Shown here: piece by piece, positions 1 through 8,320 of the stretch | How the letters are laid out: every line of letters begins with the position of its first letter | How positions within the stretch are numbered: position 1 is the stretch's first letter | NCBI GenBank assembly: GCA_902764045.1 | Contig: CACWUI010000014.1 | Span: 1-23,988, forward strand | Source of the DNA: an uncultured Lachnospiraceae bacterium | GTDB lineage: Bacteria; Bacillota; Clostridia; Lachnospirales; Lachnospiraceae | Reading direction: 5' to 3' | DNA: 23,988 bases | Translations under genes and position numbers: made by a program | Notes under the pieces: generated by a model | What the model saw: only the letters and a program-made list of their open reading frames with translations | The model's database searches: none | What the model was told of the DNA's origin: nothing

Positions 1-1546
1 TTCTTGCCCTTCCGTCATCAAGACCGAATCTGAGCCTCAGGACCTTCTGCTCCCTTTCGGTAAGATTTTGGAGTTCTTCGTTTATCTGCTCCTTCAGAAG
101 AGTTCTTGCAGCGGCCTCGGAAGGCTGCTCAATATCCTCATCCTGGATAAAGTCCCCAAGATGCGAATCCTCCTCCTCACCAATAGGCGTCTCTAAGGAC
201 ACGGGATCCTGGGAAATCTTTTGTATCTCCCTTACCTTCTCAACGGGAAGATCCATGGCGTCTGCTATCTCCTCCGGTGTAGGCTCTCTTCCCAGCTCCT
301 GCAGCAACTGTCTTGAAACCCTTACCTGCTTATTTATGGTCTCCACCATATGCACGGGGATCCTGATGGTTCTTGCCTGGTCGGCAATGGCTCTTGTGAT
401 GGCCTGTCTTATCCACCATGTGGCATATGTTGAAAACTTATAGCCTTTACGGTAATCGAATTTTTCAACGGCTTTTATAAGACCAAGGTTACCTTCCTGA
501 ATAAGGTCAAGGAACTGCATGCCTCTTCCCACATAACGCTTGGCGATACTTACAACAAGACGTAAATTGGCCTCGGTAAGACGGTTCTTTGCTTCCTCGT
601 CTCCCTGCTCCATCCTCATGGCATAATCAATCTCCTGCTGGGCTGTAAGAAGGGGAACCTGACCTATCTCTTTAAGATACATCCTGACGGGATCATCCAC
701 ACCCACTCCATCGGGAACGGATATGTCTATCTTCTTAACATCGATCTCCAGTTCATCATCTTCATCGTCAAGAAGAGCATCCTCGTCGTCTTCTTCCTCC
801 ATATCCTCGGAGATCTTAATGTCCACGTTATTCTTCTCAAGGAAATCAAATGCCTTTTCAAGATTCTCAACACCGAAGTCGGTGTCCTTCATAATATCAC
901 TGATCTCGTCATAGGTAATGATATTATTGTTCTTTTTGGCTTTGGCAAGGATCTCAGAATAGATATCAACAGGTTCAAAGGAATCGTCTTCCGAAGTATC
1001 ATCCGGAGCTTCTTCGGTAAACTCCTCAGATGCCTTCTCCTGAAACTCTTCGTCCTTTTTTAACTTTTCTTCTTTTTCTACTTTATCTTCTTTTTTTCTG
1101 TCTGACTTTTTATCAGACTTGCTGCCGGTTTTTTTTTCCGTCTTTTTTTCGGACTTCTTTTTAGCGGTAGTCTTTTTTGCGGTTGTCTTTTTAGCCGTTG
1201 TTGTTTTCTTCGCTGCTGTTGTCTTCTTTGCAGCCGTAGTCTTTTTTACTGCTGCGGTTTTTTTAGCAGTAGTCTTTTTTGCCACGGTTTTTTTAGCGGT
1301 AGTCTTCTTGGTTACCGTTTTTTTGGCTGTGGTCTTCTTTGCAGCAGTTTTCTTTGCTGTGGTCTTCTTTGCCGCAGTCTTCTTGGCTGTAGTCTTCTTT
1401 GCTACAGTTTTTTTAGCTGTAGTCTTTTTTGCCACTGTTTTCTTGGCCGTGGTCTTCTTTACTGCAGCCTTTTTTGCTGTAGTCTTTTTTGCGGTGGTCT
1501 TCTTTGCTGCTGCCTTCTTTGCTGTGGTCTTCTTAGTTGTTGCCAT
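1..1546 (-). CDS. rpoD: Primary sigma factor RpoD/SigA with a long Lys/Ala/Thr-repeat N-terminus (3' end cut by window edge)
   Basis: This is the housekeeping sigma-70 factor, which directs core RNA polymerase to -35/-10 promoters. The reading frame is open from ATG at 1546 to the window edge, giving 515 visible residues. Residues 1 to about 125 are roughly two dozen KKTTA/KKTVA/KKTAA pentads. A charged linker follows to about residue 175. Region 1.1 comes next (around VDIYSEIL), then an acidic stretch (EEEDDEDALLDDEDDE), then region 1.2 from about residue 283 (DDPVRMYLKEIG). Region 2 is clear (ANLRLVVSIAKRY, FLDLIQEGNLGLIKAVEKFD, FSTYATWWIRQAI). Region 4 begins at LTEREQKVLRLRFGLDDG; the final helix-turn-helix lies outside the window. 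The gene sits 17 bases after dnaG with an AAGGAAGG ribosome binding site. The family call is certain. The extension is unusual and makes the protein well over 100 residues longer than typical SigA. Confidence 0.97.
   Translation of the reverse strand, partial: MATTKKTTAKKAAAKKTTAKKTTAKKAAVKKTTAKKTVAKKTTAKKTVAKKTTAKKTAAKKTTAKKTAAKKTTAKKTVTKKTTAKKTVAKKTTAKKTAAVKKTTAAKKTTAAKKTTTAKKTTAKKTTAKKKSEKKTEKKTGSKSDKKSDRKKEDKVEKEEKLKKDEEFQEKASEEFTEEAPDDTSEDDSFEPVDIYSEILAKAKKNNNIITYDEISDIMKDTDFGVENLEKAFDFLEKNNVDIKISEDMEEEDDEDALLDDEDDELEIDVKKIDISVPDGVGVDDPVRMYLKEIGQVPLLTAQQEIDYAMRMEQGDEEAKNRLTEANLRLVVSIAKRYVGRGMQFLDLIQEGNLGLIKAVEKFDYRKGYKFSTYATWWIRQAITRAIADQARTIRIPVHMVETINKQVRVSRQLLQELGREPTPEEIADAMDLPVEKVREIQKISQDPVSLETPIGEEEDSHLGDFIQDEDIEQPSEAAARTLLKEQINEELQNLTEREQKVLRLRFGLDDGRAR
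1046..1546 (-). repeat. In-frame tandem repeat encoding KKTTA/KKTVA pentapeptides in rpoD
   Basis: The first part of rpoD is a degenerate 15-base repeat, often with a 30-base period because KKTTA alternates with KKTVA, KKTAA or KKAAA units. I count about 24 spaced KK pairs between residues 5 and 125. The rest of the interval (residues about 126-167) is a non-periodic Lys/Glu/Asp-rich linker. The repeat keeps the rpoD frame throughout. Codons vary between units (AAA/AAG, ACA/ACC/ACT/ACG), so the peptide pattern is conserved better than the DNA. That argues for selection on the protein rather than very recent slippage. Repeat number may still vary between strains. Confidence 0.9.
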
Positions 1547-1563
1547 TTTTTTCTTCCTTCCTT

Positions 1564-3345
1564 TCAATCCGGATTAATATCTATAGTTAGGTCTGATAAC
1601 GCGTTTTTTTCTTTCATGAGCCTTAACTTTTCATCAGGCGGAGCGTTCTCGCTCTTTTCGTCATACATTCGCATGACCATGCTTTTCAGGGATTCCGACA
1701 CGAATTTGCTTTTGGTTCTGTCATCGGAGGCATCATACATTTCATTGCTGAACAGCCTTCCCAGATCGCTTTGTTCTTCATTGTCAAAGCGGCTCATTAT
1801 TTCACCTGCCTGTATAGTACCACCATTATTTAACTTGTCAAATAGTATATCGGCAACTTCCCTTAAAAAAACCGTTGTAAAATCTTCAACTGAAACATAT
1901 CCTTTGACCTGTTCAAAAATCTTCGGATTTTTTACAAGGGCAAGTAAAACATTTCTTTCATCGGGCAGTCCCTGATCCCCGTCCCTGATCCTGCTGCCTA
2001 CACCTTCAGGTCTTCGTATAACAGGGTTCTGTTTACGCCTGATGATGCCTTCCTTATATGTTTCATCACCGATACGGTTCACCTCTGATGTAAGAAGCTC
2101 TTTGTTTATATCGAACCTTTCGGAAACTGTTTTGATAAATTCCTCTCTTTGAAATCTGTCGCGCAGCTCCACTATCATATTTGCCGCCTTCATTTCAAAC
2201 TCGGCATTTTCCGAAGGATCCTTTCTGTCGTATTCGGAGGCGATGCATTCCAGTTCAAAAACAATAGCATTGTCCGCATTTCTGATGCGTCCTTCAACTC
2301 CGTCCACACCCTCTGATTTTATCATTTCATCGGGATCTTTAAAAGGCTTCATGCTTACAATATTTACAAAAAGTCCCGCCTTTTTGAGAATGGGAATGGC
2401 ACGGCGCATAGCCTGTATTCCCGGACCGTCCGCGTCGTAAATGAGATAAACTTTTCTTGCAAGCTTTGCAATGATGTCAGCCTGCTCTTTTGTAAGAGCC
2501 GTTCCAAGGGAAGCGACCGTCTCCGGGTAGCCTGCCTGGTGCATGGATATCACATCCATATAACCCTCCACCAGAATGATCCTTTCTTTCCTTGCGGCGA
2601 TGGCACGTTGTATCCCGTAGAGATTGTTCTTCTTGCTGTATATAGGAGTCTCCGGTGAATTGATATACTTAGGGTCACCGGTTCCGAGGATCCTTCCTCC
2701 GAATGCGATCACCTTAGAGGCCCTGTTCATTATCGGAAACATGACCCTGTCAAAAAAAGCATCCTTGGGCCCGCCTGTTTTATAACTGAAAAGTCCGGAC
2801 TCCTTTAACTCCTCTTCCGTAAAATCTTTTCCCTTCAGATGATCGTAAAGAGCCGTTCTTCCTGCCGGAGCATACCCCAGTCCGAAAGCTACCATGGTGT
2901 TTTTTGTAAGGCCTCTGTCCTTTAGATAATCAAGAGCCTTTTTTCCGCTCCCGGAATGCAGTTCCTTATAATAAAACTCGGCGGCAGTCTTGTACATATC
3001 ACGAAGCCTGTTCTTTAAGCCCGCCTTGATACGCCCCGCATCACCGTAGTCGAACTTGTCCGGCACATCGATCCCCGCAGTCTCCGCCAGTTCTCTTACC
3101 GCATCGGGAAAATCCATGTGGTTGTACTCGCACAGGAACTTAAATACATCTCCTCCCTTATGGCATCCGTGGCAATAATAAAACTGCCCGTCCTGCATAA
3201 CAAAAAAAGAGGGAGTCTTTTCATTATGAAAAGGACAAAGCCCTTTGTAATTGGCACCTGATTTCTTAAGATCAACGTATCTGCCTATCACGTCCACTAT
3301 ATCGTTTCCGGATCGGACACGTTCTTTAAATTCTTCGTAATTCAT
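1564..3345 (-). CDS. dnaG: DNA primase DnaG
   Basis: DnaG makes the RNA primers for lagging-strand synthesis and works with the replicative helicase. The 593-residue length is normal. The N-terminal CHC2-type zinc-binding domain is intact, with CPFH at residues 37-40 and CHGC at 58-61. The central TOPRIM core follows, with the catalytic glutamate in LVEGYMDV near residue 260 and the acidic pair in YDADGPG. The last 150 residues or so match the expected helicase-interaction region in position only. The ATG start at 3345 follows an AAAGGAG site that overlaps the dgt stop codon, so translation is probably coupled. It lies between dgt and rpoD, the standard order of this macromolecular-synthesis operon in Clostridia. 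Confidence 0.97.
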   Translation of the reverse strand: MNYEEFKERVRSGNDIVDVIGRYVDLKKSGANYKGLCPFHNEKTPSFFVMQDGQFYYCHGCHKGGDVFKFLCEYNHMDFPDAVRELAETAGIDVPDKFDYGDAGRIKAGLKNRLRDMYKTAAEFYYKELHSGSGKKALDYLKDRGLTKNTMVAFGLGYAPAGRTALYDHLKGKDFTEEELKESGLFSYKTGGPKDAFFDRVMFPIMNRASKVIAFGGRILGTGDPKYINSPETPIYSKKNNLYGIQRAIAARKERIILVEGYMDVISMHQAGYPETVASLGTALTKEQADIIAKLARKVYLIYDADGPGIQAMRRAIPILKKAGLFVNIVSMKPFKDPDEMIKSEGVDGVEGRIRNADNAIVFELECIASEYDRKDPSENAEFEMKAANMIVELRDRFQREEFIKTVSERFDINKELLTSEVNRIGDETYKEGIIRRKQNPVIRRPEGVGSRIRDGDQGLPDERNVLLALVKNPKIFEQVKGYVSVEDFTTVFLREVADILFDKLNNGGTIQAGEIMSRFDNEEQSDLGRLFSNEMYDASDDRTKSKFVSESLKSMVMRMYDEKSENAPPDEKLRLMKEKNALSDLTIDINPD

Positions 3346-3353
3346 AAACTCCT

Positions 3354-4361
3354 TTAATACTCCCAGGCTTTGGGAACAAAAATATCTTTAAATACCTTTA
3401 TGGAATACTGGTCGCTCATGCTTGCGATGTAATCGCAGACGGCAGTCTCATTATCCTCGCCTCTGTCACTTACGATCCTGCGATAATTTTCCGGAACTTC
3501 CTCATAATTTTCCATAAAATATCCGAAGAGCTTTTCTATCATCTTTCTTACCTTAACCTCTTCGCTTTTGGCTTCAGGATTACTGTAAAGATTTTCAAAC
3601 ATAAACTTCCTGAGATCCATCATTGACTTTTCCATGTCATCAGGCATTGTTATTTCCGATCCCCCCCTGCTGCTGTCCACGATGGCTCTTATAAGAGTAT
3701 CAAGTCTTTCACGGGATGAATGACCCAAAACATTTGTGAACTCTTCGGGGATCATGGACTCCTCAAAAATATTTCCTCTTATGGCATCGTCTATGTCATG
3801 ATTTATATATGCGATCTTATCCGAAAGTCTTACCACCTGGCCTTCCAGGGTGGCGGGATCACCCGAGGTCCTGTGCTGGCTTATGCCGTCCCGCACTTCC
3901 CATGTAAGGTTAAGTCCTTCCCCGTCTTTCTCAAGGACCTCCACTACTCTTACGCTCTGGTCGCAATGACTGAATCCCTTTTTTGAGATATCATTTAACG
4001 TCCTCTCTCCGGCGTGCCCGAAGGGGGTATGACCCAGGTCATGGGCAAGGGCTATGGCTTCCGTCAGATCTTCGTTTAACCTGAGCGACCTGGCTATGCT
4101 TCTTGCGATCTGGGCCACCTCCAGTGTATGGGTAAGTCTCGTCCTGTAGTGGTCTCCCTCCGGCGCAAGAAAAACCTGGGTCTTATGTTTCAATCTTCTG
4201 AAGGCCTTGCAATGAATGACCCTGTCCCTGTCGCGCTGGTAGCAGGTACGCATCTCGTCATCCGCCTCAGGTTTACTTCTTCCCCTGCTCTCATCGGAAA
4301 AGGACGCGTACTTTGAAAAGTAAGCGCGCTCGATCTGCTGTGTCTCTTCTCTTATGGTCAA
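3354..4361 (-). CDS. dgt: HD-domain deoxyguanosinetriphosphate triphosphohydrolase-like protein
   Basis: This is a dNTP triphosphohydrolase-family protein, expected to cleave dGTP or other dNTPs to the nucleoside and triphosphate and so influence nucleotide pools. The metal-binding HD signature is visible: H78 in RLTHTLEV, H107-D108 in LAHDLGHTPFGHAGE, and a later aspartate in LSDKIAYINHDIDD. The length (335 residues) fits the short bacterial form annotated as dGTPase-like. The start is TTG at 4361, preceded by AAGGGGAAG at suitable spacing. The next in-frame ATG would remove 36 residues, including conserved N-terminal sequence. It is first in the dgt-dnaG-rpoD operon, 8 bases before dnaG. 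Its substrate cannot be read from the sequence. Confidence 0.93.
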   Translation of the reverse strand: MTIREETQQIERAYFSKYASFSDESRGRSKPEADDEMRTCYQRDRDRVIHCKAFRRLKHKTQVFLAPEGDHYRTRLTHTLEVAQIARSIARSLRLNEDLTEAIALAHDLGHTPFGHAGERTLNDISKKGFSHCDQSVRVVEVLEKDGEGLNLTWEVRDGISQHRTSGDPATLEGQVVRLSDKIAYINHDIDDAIRGNIFEESMIPEEFTNVLGHSSRERLDTLIRAIVDSSRGGSEITMPDDMEKSMMDLRKFMFENLYSNPEAKSEEVKVRKMIEKLFGYFMENYEEVPENYRRIVSDRGEDNETAVCDYIASMSDQYSIKVFKDIFVPKAWEY

Positions 4362-4398
4362 TTGGTCTTCCCCTTTTCACGAAACAAAACTTAACAGT

Positions 4399-4415
4399 CA
4401 TTATATGATATAATG
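4399..4415. promoter_or_regulatory. Palindromic divergent promoter core for dgt-dnaG-rpoD and the CBS-domain gene
   Basis: CATTATAT-G-ATATAATG is a perfect 17-base palindrome. It holds a TATAAT -10 box on the plus strand (4409-4414, extended by TG at 4406-4407) and one on the minus strand (4400-4405). The boxes face opposite ways, so transcription toward dgt and toward the gene at 4443 probably starts from overlapping DNA. The -35 matches are weak on both strands. Confidence 0.6.
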
Positions 4416-4442
4416 GCTTCAAATGAAAGGAGTGATTTTTAA

Positions 4443-5714
4443 TTGGACCCATTGGGTGTAGTTCAGATCATCGTCATCATCGCACTGATCGCTTTATCGG
4501 CTTTTTTTTCATCTGCCGAAACGGCATTTACAAAAGTAAGCAAGATAAAACTGCGCTCTCTTTGTGACAGTGGAAATAAACGGGCGCAGCAGGTTTCGCA
4601 GATACTTGAAAACCCCAGCCGGATGCTCTCCGGTATCCTTGTGGGAAACAATATCGTAAACATCGCGGTAACATCTCTTACCACCACATTTGCCATCAAT
4701 CATTTCGGCGGCGCTGCTGCCGGTATTTCCACGGCCATTCTTACCGTAGTACTTTTGATATTCGGTGAGATCACTCCAAAGACTCTTGCCTCCACAAGAC
4801 CGGAGGAAGTGTCAATGATCTATGCTCCCGTTATCAGGGTCATCATCCTGGTCCTTACTCCCGTGGTTTTTGTTATCGACAAACTTTCCGGATGGATCCT
4901 TAAGCTCTTTAAGATAGACAGTTCCAAGCCTACCGCCACCATTACGGAAGCAGAGTTTAAAGCCCTTGTGGACGTCAGCCACGAAGAGGGTGTCCTTGAA
5001 CCCGAAGAAAAAGAAATAATCCATAACCTCTTTGAGTTCGGGGATTCCGTTGCAAAGGATGTAATGGTCCCCAGGATAGATATGGATTATCTTTCCGTGG
5101 ACGCCTCCTTTGACGAGGTCATGGATGTATTTAAAGAAAGTTCACATTCCCGTATTCCCGTTTATCAGGACAACCCGGATAATATCGTGGGGGTCTTATA
5201 CAGTAAAGATGTGCTTCTTTCGGGCCCTTTTACCGAAAGTTCCAAAAAGGCATCCTTTAATATTTCAAGGCTTATGAGAAAGCCTTACTTTACTTTTGAA
5301 ACCCAGAACATTTCCGTTCTTTTTAAGGATATGCAAAAGAGTGCCACTTCGTCCGCCATCGTTCTTGATGAGTACGGTTCCGTGGCAGGCTTTATCACCA
5401 CCCAGGACCTGATAGAGGAGATCATCGGAGAGATCCGTGACGAATACGACCTTGAAACGGACAGACCCTTCGTTGAGATATCCGATGGCAGATACCGTGT
5501 CGAAGGCTCCTATAAGCTTGATGATATCAACCAGGCTTTGGGGACTCATCTTGAGTCCGAGGATAATGATTCAATAGGCGGGCTTATCATCGAGCAGCTG
5601 GACCGTTTTCCCAGGGCCGGAGATTCTATAGAGCGGGACGGGGTAAAGGCAACGGTCATGCGGGTGAACAATAAGAGGGTTGAGGCTGTAATGCTTGAGA
5701 TCACACAAAAATAA
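4443..5714 (+). CDS. CNNM/CBS-domain membrane protein (HlyC/CorC family), putative Mg2+/cation exporter
   Basis: This 423-residue protein has the standard three-part layout. A CNNM/DUF21 transmembrane domain spans residues 1 to about 190, with SAFFSSAETAF near residue 20 and hydrophobic segments around 60-95 and 125-150. A CBS-domain pair covers about 205-325 (MVPRIDMDYL; SHSRIPVYQDNPDNIVGVLYSKDV). A CorC_HlyC domain closes the protein (SDGRYRVEGS to the end). Relatives are implicated in magnesium or cobalt efflux, and the hemolysin name is historical. The start is TTG at 4443, seven bases after AAAGGAGTGA, directly downstream of an extended -10 box. It is monocistronic and converges on murF at a shared hairpin. 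Substrate is inferred from the family only. Confidence 0.92.
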   Translation: MDPLGVVQIIVIIALIALSAFFSSAETAFTKVSKIKLRSLCDSGNKRAQQVSQILENPSRMLSGILVGNNIVNIAVTSLTTTFAINHFGGAAAGISTAILTVVLLIFGEITPKTLASTRPEEVSMIYAPVIRVIILVLTPVVFVIDKLSGWILKLFKIDSSKPTATITEAEFKALVDVSHEEGVLEPEEKEIIHNLFEFGDSVAKDVMVPRIDMDYLSVDASFDEVMDVFKESSHSRIPVYQDNPDNIVGVLYSKDVLLSGPFTESSKKASFNISRLMRKPYFTFETQNISVLFKDMQKSATSSAIVLDEYGSVAGFITTQDLIEEIIGEIRDEYDLETDRPFVEISDGRYRVEGSYKLDDINQALGTHLESEDNDSIGGLIIEQLDRFPRAGDSIERDGVKATVMRVNNKRVEAVMLEITQK

Positions 5715-5717
5715 AGG

Positions 5718-5808
5718 TCCCTCAGGTTCCGTTTTTCTCCTGTGAAAAATTCTCAAATCATTTGTTTTAGCAGAATTTTTCAAATGTCGAAAAACGGAAC
5801 CTGAGGGA
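5718..5808. terminator. Long nested palindrome acting as a bidirectional terminator
   Basis: Perfect 19-base arms (5718-5736 and 5790-5808; CCCTCAGGTTCCG core) enclose an inner hairpin (5744-5753 with 5772-5781). T-rich DNA follows on both strands (TTATTTT on plus, TTTATTTTT on minus). It ends at the murF stop codon and starts just after the CBS-gene stop, so it fits termination of both convergent genes. AATGTCG at 5783-5789 recurs in two other palindromes in this window. Confidence 0.8.
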
Positions 5809-7176
5809 TTATTTTGTAAGCGCCTCTGTAACCTCACTGAATTTCATACTGTTAGAAGCTTTGATCATAATACTGTCACCTTCGCGTATGATTTCTTTTA
5901 ATTTCTTTATCATCTCCTGATTATCATCAAAAGAGTATATTTCTTTCACACCTTGGGCGGCTCCTGCCGCGATCTCTCTTGCCATGTCACCGCAGGTAAG
6001 GAGTACATCTATTTTTTTTGAAGCCGCATATTCTCCCACCTGCCTGTGCATTTGCAATGAGTCATCTCCCAGTTCATACATATTCCCCAGAACACATATC
6101 TTTCTTCCATCCGCAAGTGAAAGGGTATCTATGGCAGACATCATGGATGCGGGGGATGCATTGTAACTGTCGTCGATAACCGTTATTCCGTTAACTTCTT
6201 TGATGTTCGTTCTGCCGGAAACGGTCTCCACAGAGGCTATGCCTTCTCTTATGCTTTCGGCGCAAAGTCCGAAATATTCCCCCACTGCCGCCGCTGCCAG
6301 GGCATTTATCACCATATGTTTCCCGGGGATGGGAATACGGACACTAAGATCGCCGCAGTTTAATCCCTTGATAACAAAGGCCGAGCCTTTCAGACCCTCC
6401 TCTTTGATATCCTCCGCATAAATATCGTTCGTCTTTTCCAGACCGAAAAACAAAGGTCTTCCTGCAGGAGTCTCCTTAACCTGTCTTAAAAGATCATTGT
6501 CTCCGTTCAATATAACAAGACCATCACCGGAGATATTTTTATAGATTTTAGACTTTTCATTAAAGATTCCTTCCCTGCTCCCCAATATCTCCATGTGGGT
6601 CACACCGATATTGGTGATGACTGCCACCTCCGGCTGTACAATGCCTGTAAGATAATCCATCTCTCCCGGAGCGGAAATACCCATCTCAAGAACGGCCACC
6701 TCCGTCTCTCCGTCCATCTCGCAACAGGTAAGGGGAAGCCCCAGTTCGTTGTTGTGATTGCCCAGAGTCTTTCCCGTAACCAGTTCCCGGGAAAGAACGG
6801 ATGCTATCACCTCTTTCGTGCTGGTCTTGCCCACGCTTCCGGTGATCCCCACCACGGGAATATCAAGAAGTTTCATATAATCCCTTCCGATGCGGCCAAC
6901 AGCCTCAAGAGTGGAGGGCACCTTCACATACACTCCTTTTTCACCGGGATCATGATCCTTTTCACCGATCACAAGAAGCGCTCCCGCATCAAAAGCGGGA
7001 TCAATAAAGTCATGACCATCGACCCTCTCGCCCTTTATGGCTCCGTAAACACTTCCGGAGACCACCTTTCTTGAATCGGTAACGACCGAGCTTATCTTTC
7101 CGTCAAAAAAAGCCCTGTCTCCTTTACATTCTCCTGCACAGGCGTTTACAGCCTGCTCCACGGTCATCCTGTCCAC
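5809..7176 (-). CDS. murF: UDP-N-acetylmuramoyl-tripeptide--D-alanyl-D-alanine ligase MurF
   Basis: MurF is the cytoplasmic ATP-dependent ligase that adds D-Ala-D-Ala to the UDP-MurNAc-tripeptide, completing the pentapeptide precursor of peptidoglycan. The 455 residues show the Mur ligase order. An N-terminal substrate domain includes VVTDSRKV at 31-38. The P-loop GITGSVGKTSTKE sits at about 110-122. The family motif NHNNELGLPLT follows, and the C-terminal domain starts after DDSYNASPASM. The start is GTG at 7176, nine bases after AAAGGAGG; the nearby ATG codes residue 4 and has poorer spacing. It lies 27 bases downstream of ddl, which makes its D-Ala-D-Ala substrate, so the two are almost certainly co-transcribed. 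Confidence 0.97.
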   Translation of the reverse strand: MDRMTVEQAVNACAGECKGDRAFFDGKISSVVTDSRKVVSGSVYGAIKGERVDGHDFIDPAFDAGALLVIGEKDHDPGEKGVYVKVPSTLEAVGRIGRDYMKLLDIPVVGITGSVGKTSTKEVIASVLSRELVTGKTLGNHNNELGLPLTCCEMDGETEVAVLEMGISAPGEMDYLTGIVQPEVAVITNIGVTHMEILGSREGIFNEKSKIYKNISGDGLVILNGDNDLLRQVKETPAGRPLFFGLEKTNDIYAEDIKEEGLKGSAFVIKGLNCGDLSVRIPIPGKHMVINALAAAAVGEYFGLCAESIREGIASVETVSGRTNIKEVNGITVIDDSYNASPASMMSAIDTLSLADGRKICVLGNMYELGDDSLQMHRQVGEYAASKKIDVLLTCGDMAREIAAGAAQGVKEIYSFDDNQEMIKKLKEIIREGDSIMIKASNSMKFSEVTEALTK

Positions 7177-7203
7177 TGTAAAGATCCTCCTTTAATAAAA
7201 AAA

Positions 7204-8259
7204 TCAAAAAGCATCTTCCTCTCGTCTTTCCAGAGAAACATCCATAAGCTTTTGCACCAGATCTTCATAAGACATGCCCATTGCCGCAGCCTCCTGCGGC
7301 AACAGAGATGTGGGTGTCATGCCGGGAAGTGTATTTATCTCAAGGCAATATATCTCCCCCTTCTCGTTCATAAGCTCATCCACTCTGGAATAGGTATCTA
7401 TACCTGCTGCGGCACAAGCCTGCTCGGCCCAGTACTGCATCCTTCTTGAAACCTCTTCGGGTATCTCCGCAGGACAGATCTCCTTTGCGCCTTCAGGGTC
7501 ATACTTGTGCTCGTAATCATAAACACCGCCGTCGGGAATGATCTCTATGACCGGCATTGCCTCTCCGTCGCATACCCCCACGGAAAATTCTCTTCCGCTG
7601 ATGAACTCCTCCACCAGCACCTTTTCCTCAAGTCTGAAAGCTTCCCTTACGGCCGCTTCTCTTTCCTCCGGTGTTTTCGCTATGGTAACCCCCACGCTTG
7701 ATCCGCCGCAGGCGGGCTTTACCACACAGGGAAGAGGAAGTTCTTCATCACTTACGGTACTCTCGCCTCTGATAAGGGTAACACCCTTCGGCCTGGGAAT
7801 ACCCTCGGGAACGAGGATCTTTTTTGTAATATCTTTATCCATACAGATGGCACTGCTGAGGCTTCCGGGACCGGTGTATTTTTTTCCGAAAAGATCGAGC
7901 ACGGCCTGAAGCTTTCCGTTCTCACCGTTTTCACCGTGAAGACCCATAAAGACTATGTCTGCCGCCATGATCACATCAAGAACACCGGGACCGAAAAACA
8001 CGCCCCCTTCCTCCTTGCGTTTTTTTATCTCATCCTTTACCAGGGGTGTTTTTTGCTTCAGATCATCTCCAAGCTTTTCAAGATCGTTTTTCTCTTCAAA
8101 AAATCCTTCGGCGCTTCCGAAAGAATCCGAACCGAAAAATACATCTATAACATTTGCCTTATGTCCCAGCTTTCTTAAAGCCGTACACACCTTTACTGAT
8201 GTAACAAGGGACACATCTCTTTCCGTGCTTGTGCCTCCCGCAAGAACAGTCACTTTCAT
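7204..8259 (-). CDS. ddl: D-alanine--D-alanine ligase
   Basis: This ATP-grasp enzyme joins two D-alanines for peptidoglycan synthesis. The N-terminal signature LAGGTSTERDVSLVTS fits the Ddl family. VVKPACGGSSVGV and VEEFISGREFSVGV form the ATP-grasp core. CLEINTLPGMTPTSLLPQ near the C-terminus holds the metal-binding Glu and Asn. The length (351 residues) is normal. The ATG at 8259 follows GGGAGG. A possible promoter lies just upstream, in the gap after comF, and murF follows at once. I see nothing pointing to a D-Ala-D-Lac (vancomycin-resistance) ligase, but motif reading cannot rule out altered specificity. Confidence 0.95.
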   Translation of the reverse strand: MKVTVLAGGTSTERDVSLVTSVKVCTALRKLGHKANVIDVFFGSDSFGSAEGFFEEKNDLEKLGDDLKQKTPLVKDEIKKRKEEGGVFFGPGVLDVIMAADIVFMGLHGENGENGKLQAVLDLFGKKYTGPGSLSSAICMDKDITKKILVPEGIPRPKGVTLIRGESTVSDEELPLPCVVKPACGGSSVGVTIAKTPEEREAAVREAFRLEEKVLVEEFISGREFSVGVCDGEAMPVIEIIPDGGVYDYEHKYDPEGAKEICPAEIPEEVSRRMQYWAEQACAAAGIDTYSRVDELMNEKGEIYCLEINTLPGMTPTSLLPQEAAAMGMSYEDLVQKLMDVSLERREEDAF

Positions 8260-8290
8260 AATAAAAGCCTCCCAAAATCATTTGAATAAA

Positions 8291-8319
8291 ATTTTACTAT
8301 TTATCAACGGTATTTACAA
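8291..8319 (-). promoter_or_regulatory. Candidate promoter for ddl-murF
   Basis: On the minus strand TTGTAA (8319-8314) and TAAAAT (8296-8291) are separated by 17 bases, in the 61-base gap between comF and ddl. This is a reasonable sigma-A match and would let the cell-wall pair be made independently of mreB-recD2-comF. Confidence 0.45.
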
Positions 8320-8320
8320 A

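Noticed and set aside
1046..1546. CRISPR-like regular repeat
   Set aside because: The periodicity is 15/30 bases, degenerate, without spacers, and fully explained by the pentapeptide code in rpoD.
1119..1577. Plus-strand 152-codon open frame rich in Phe, Val and Ala
   Set aside because: It is the antisense of the KKTTA repeat in rpoD. The hydrophobic periodic protein is a by-product of the repeat, and the sense frame continues into conserved sigma-70 regions.
6595..7074. 159-codon plus-strand open frame inside murF
   Set aside because: Antisense shadow of a clearly conserved Mur ligase; no ribosome binding site or recognisable motif.
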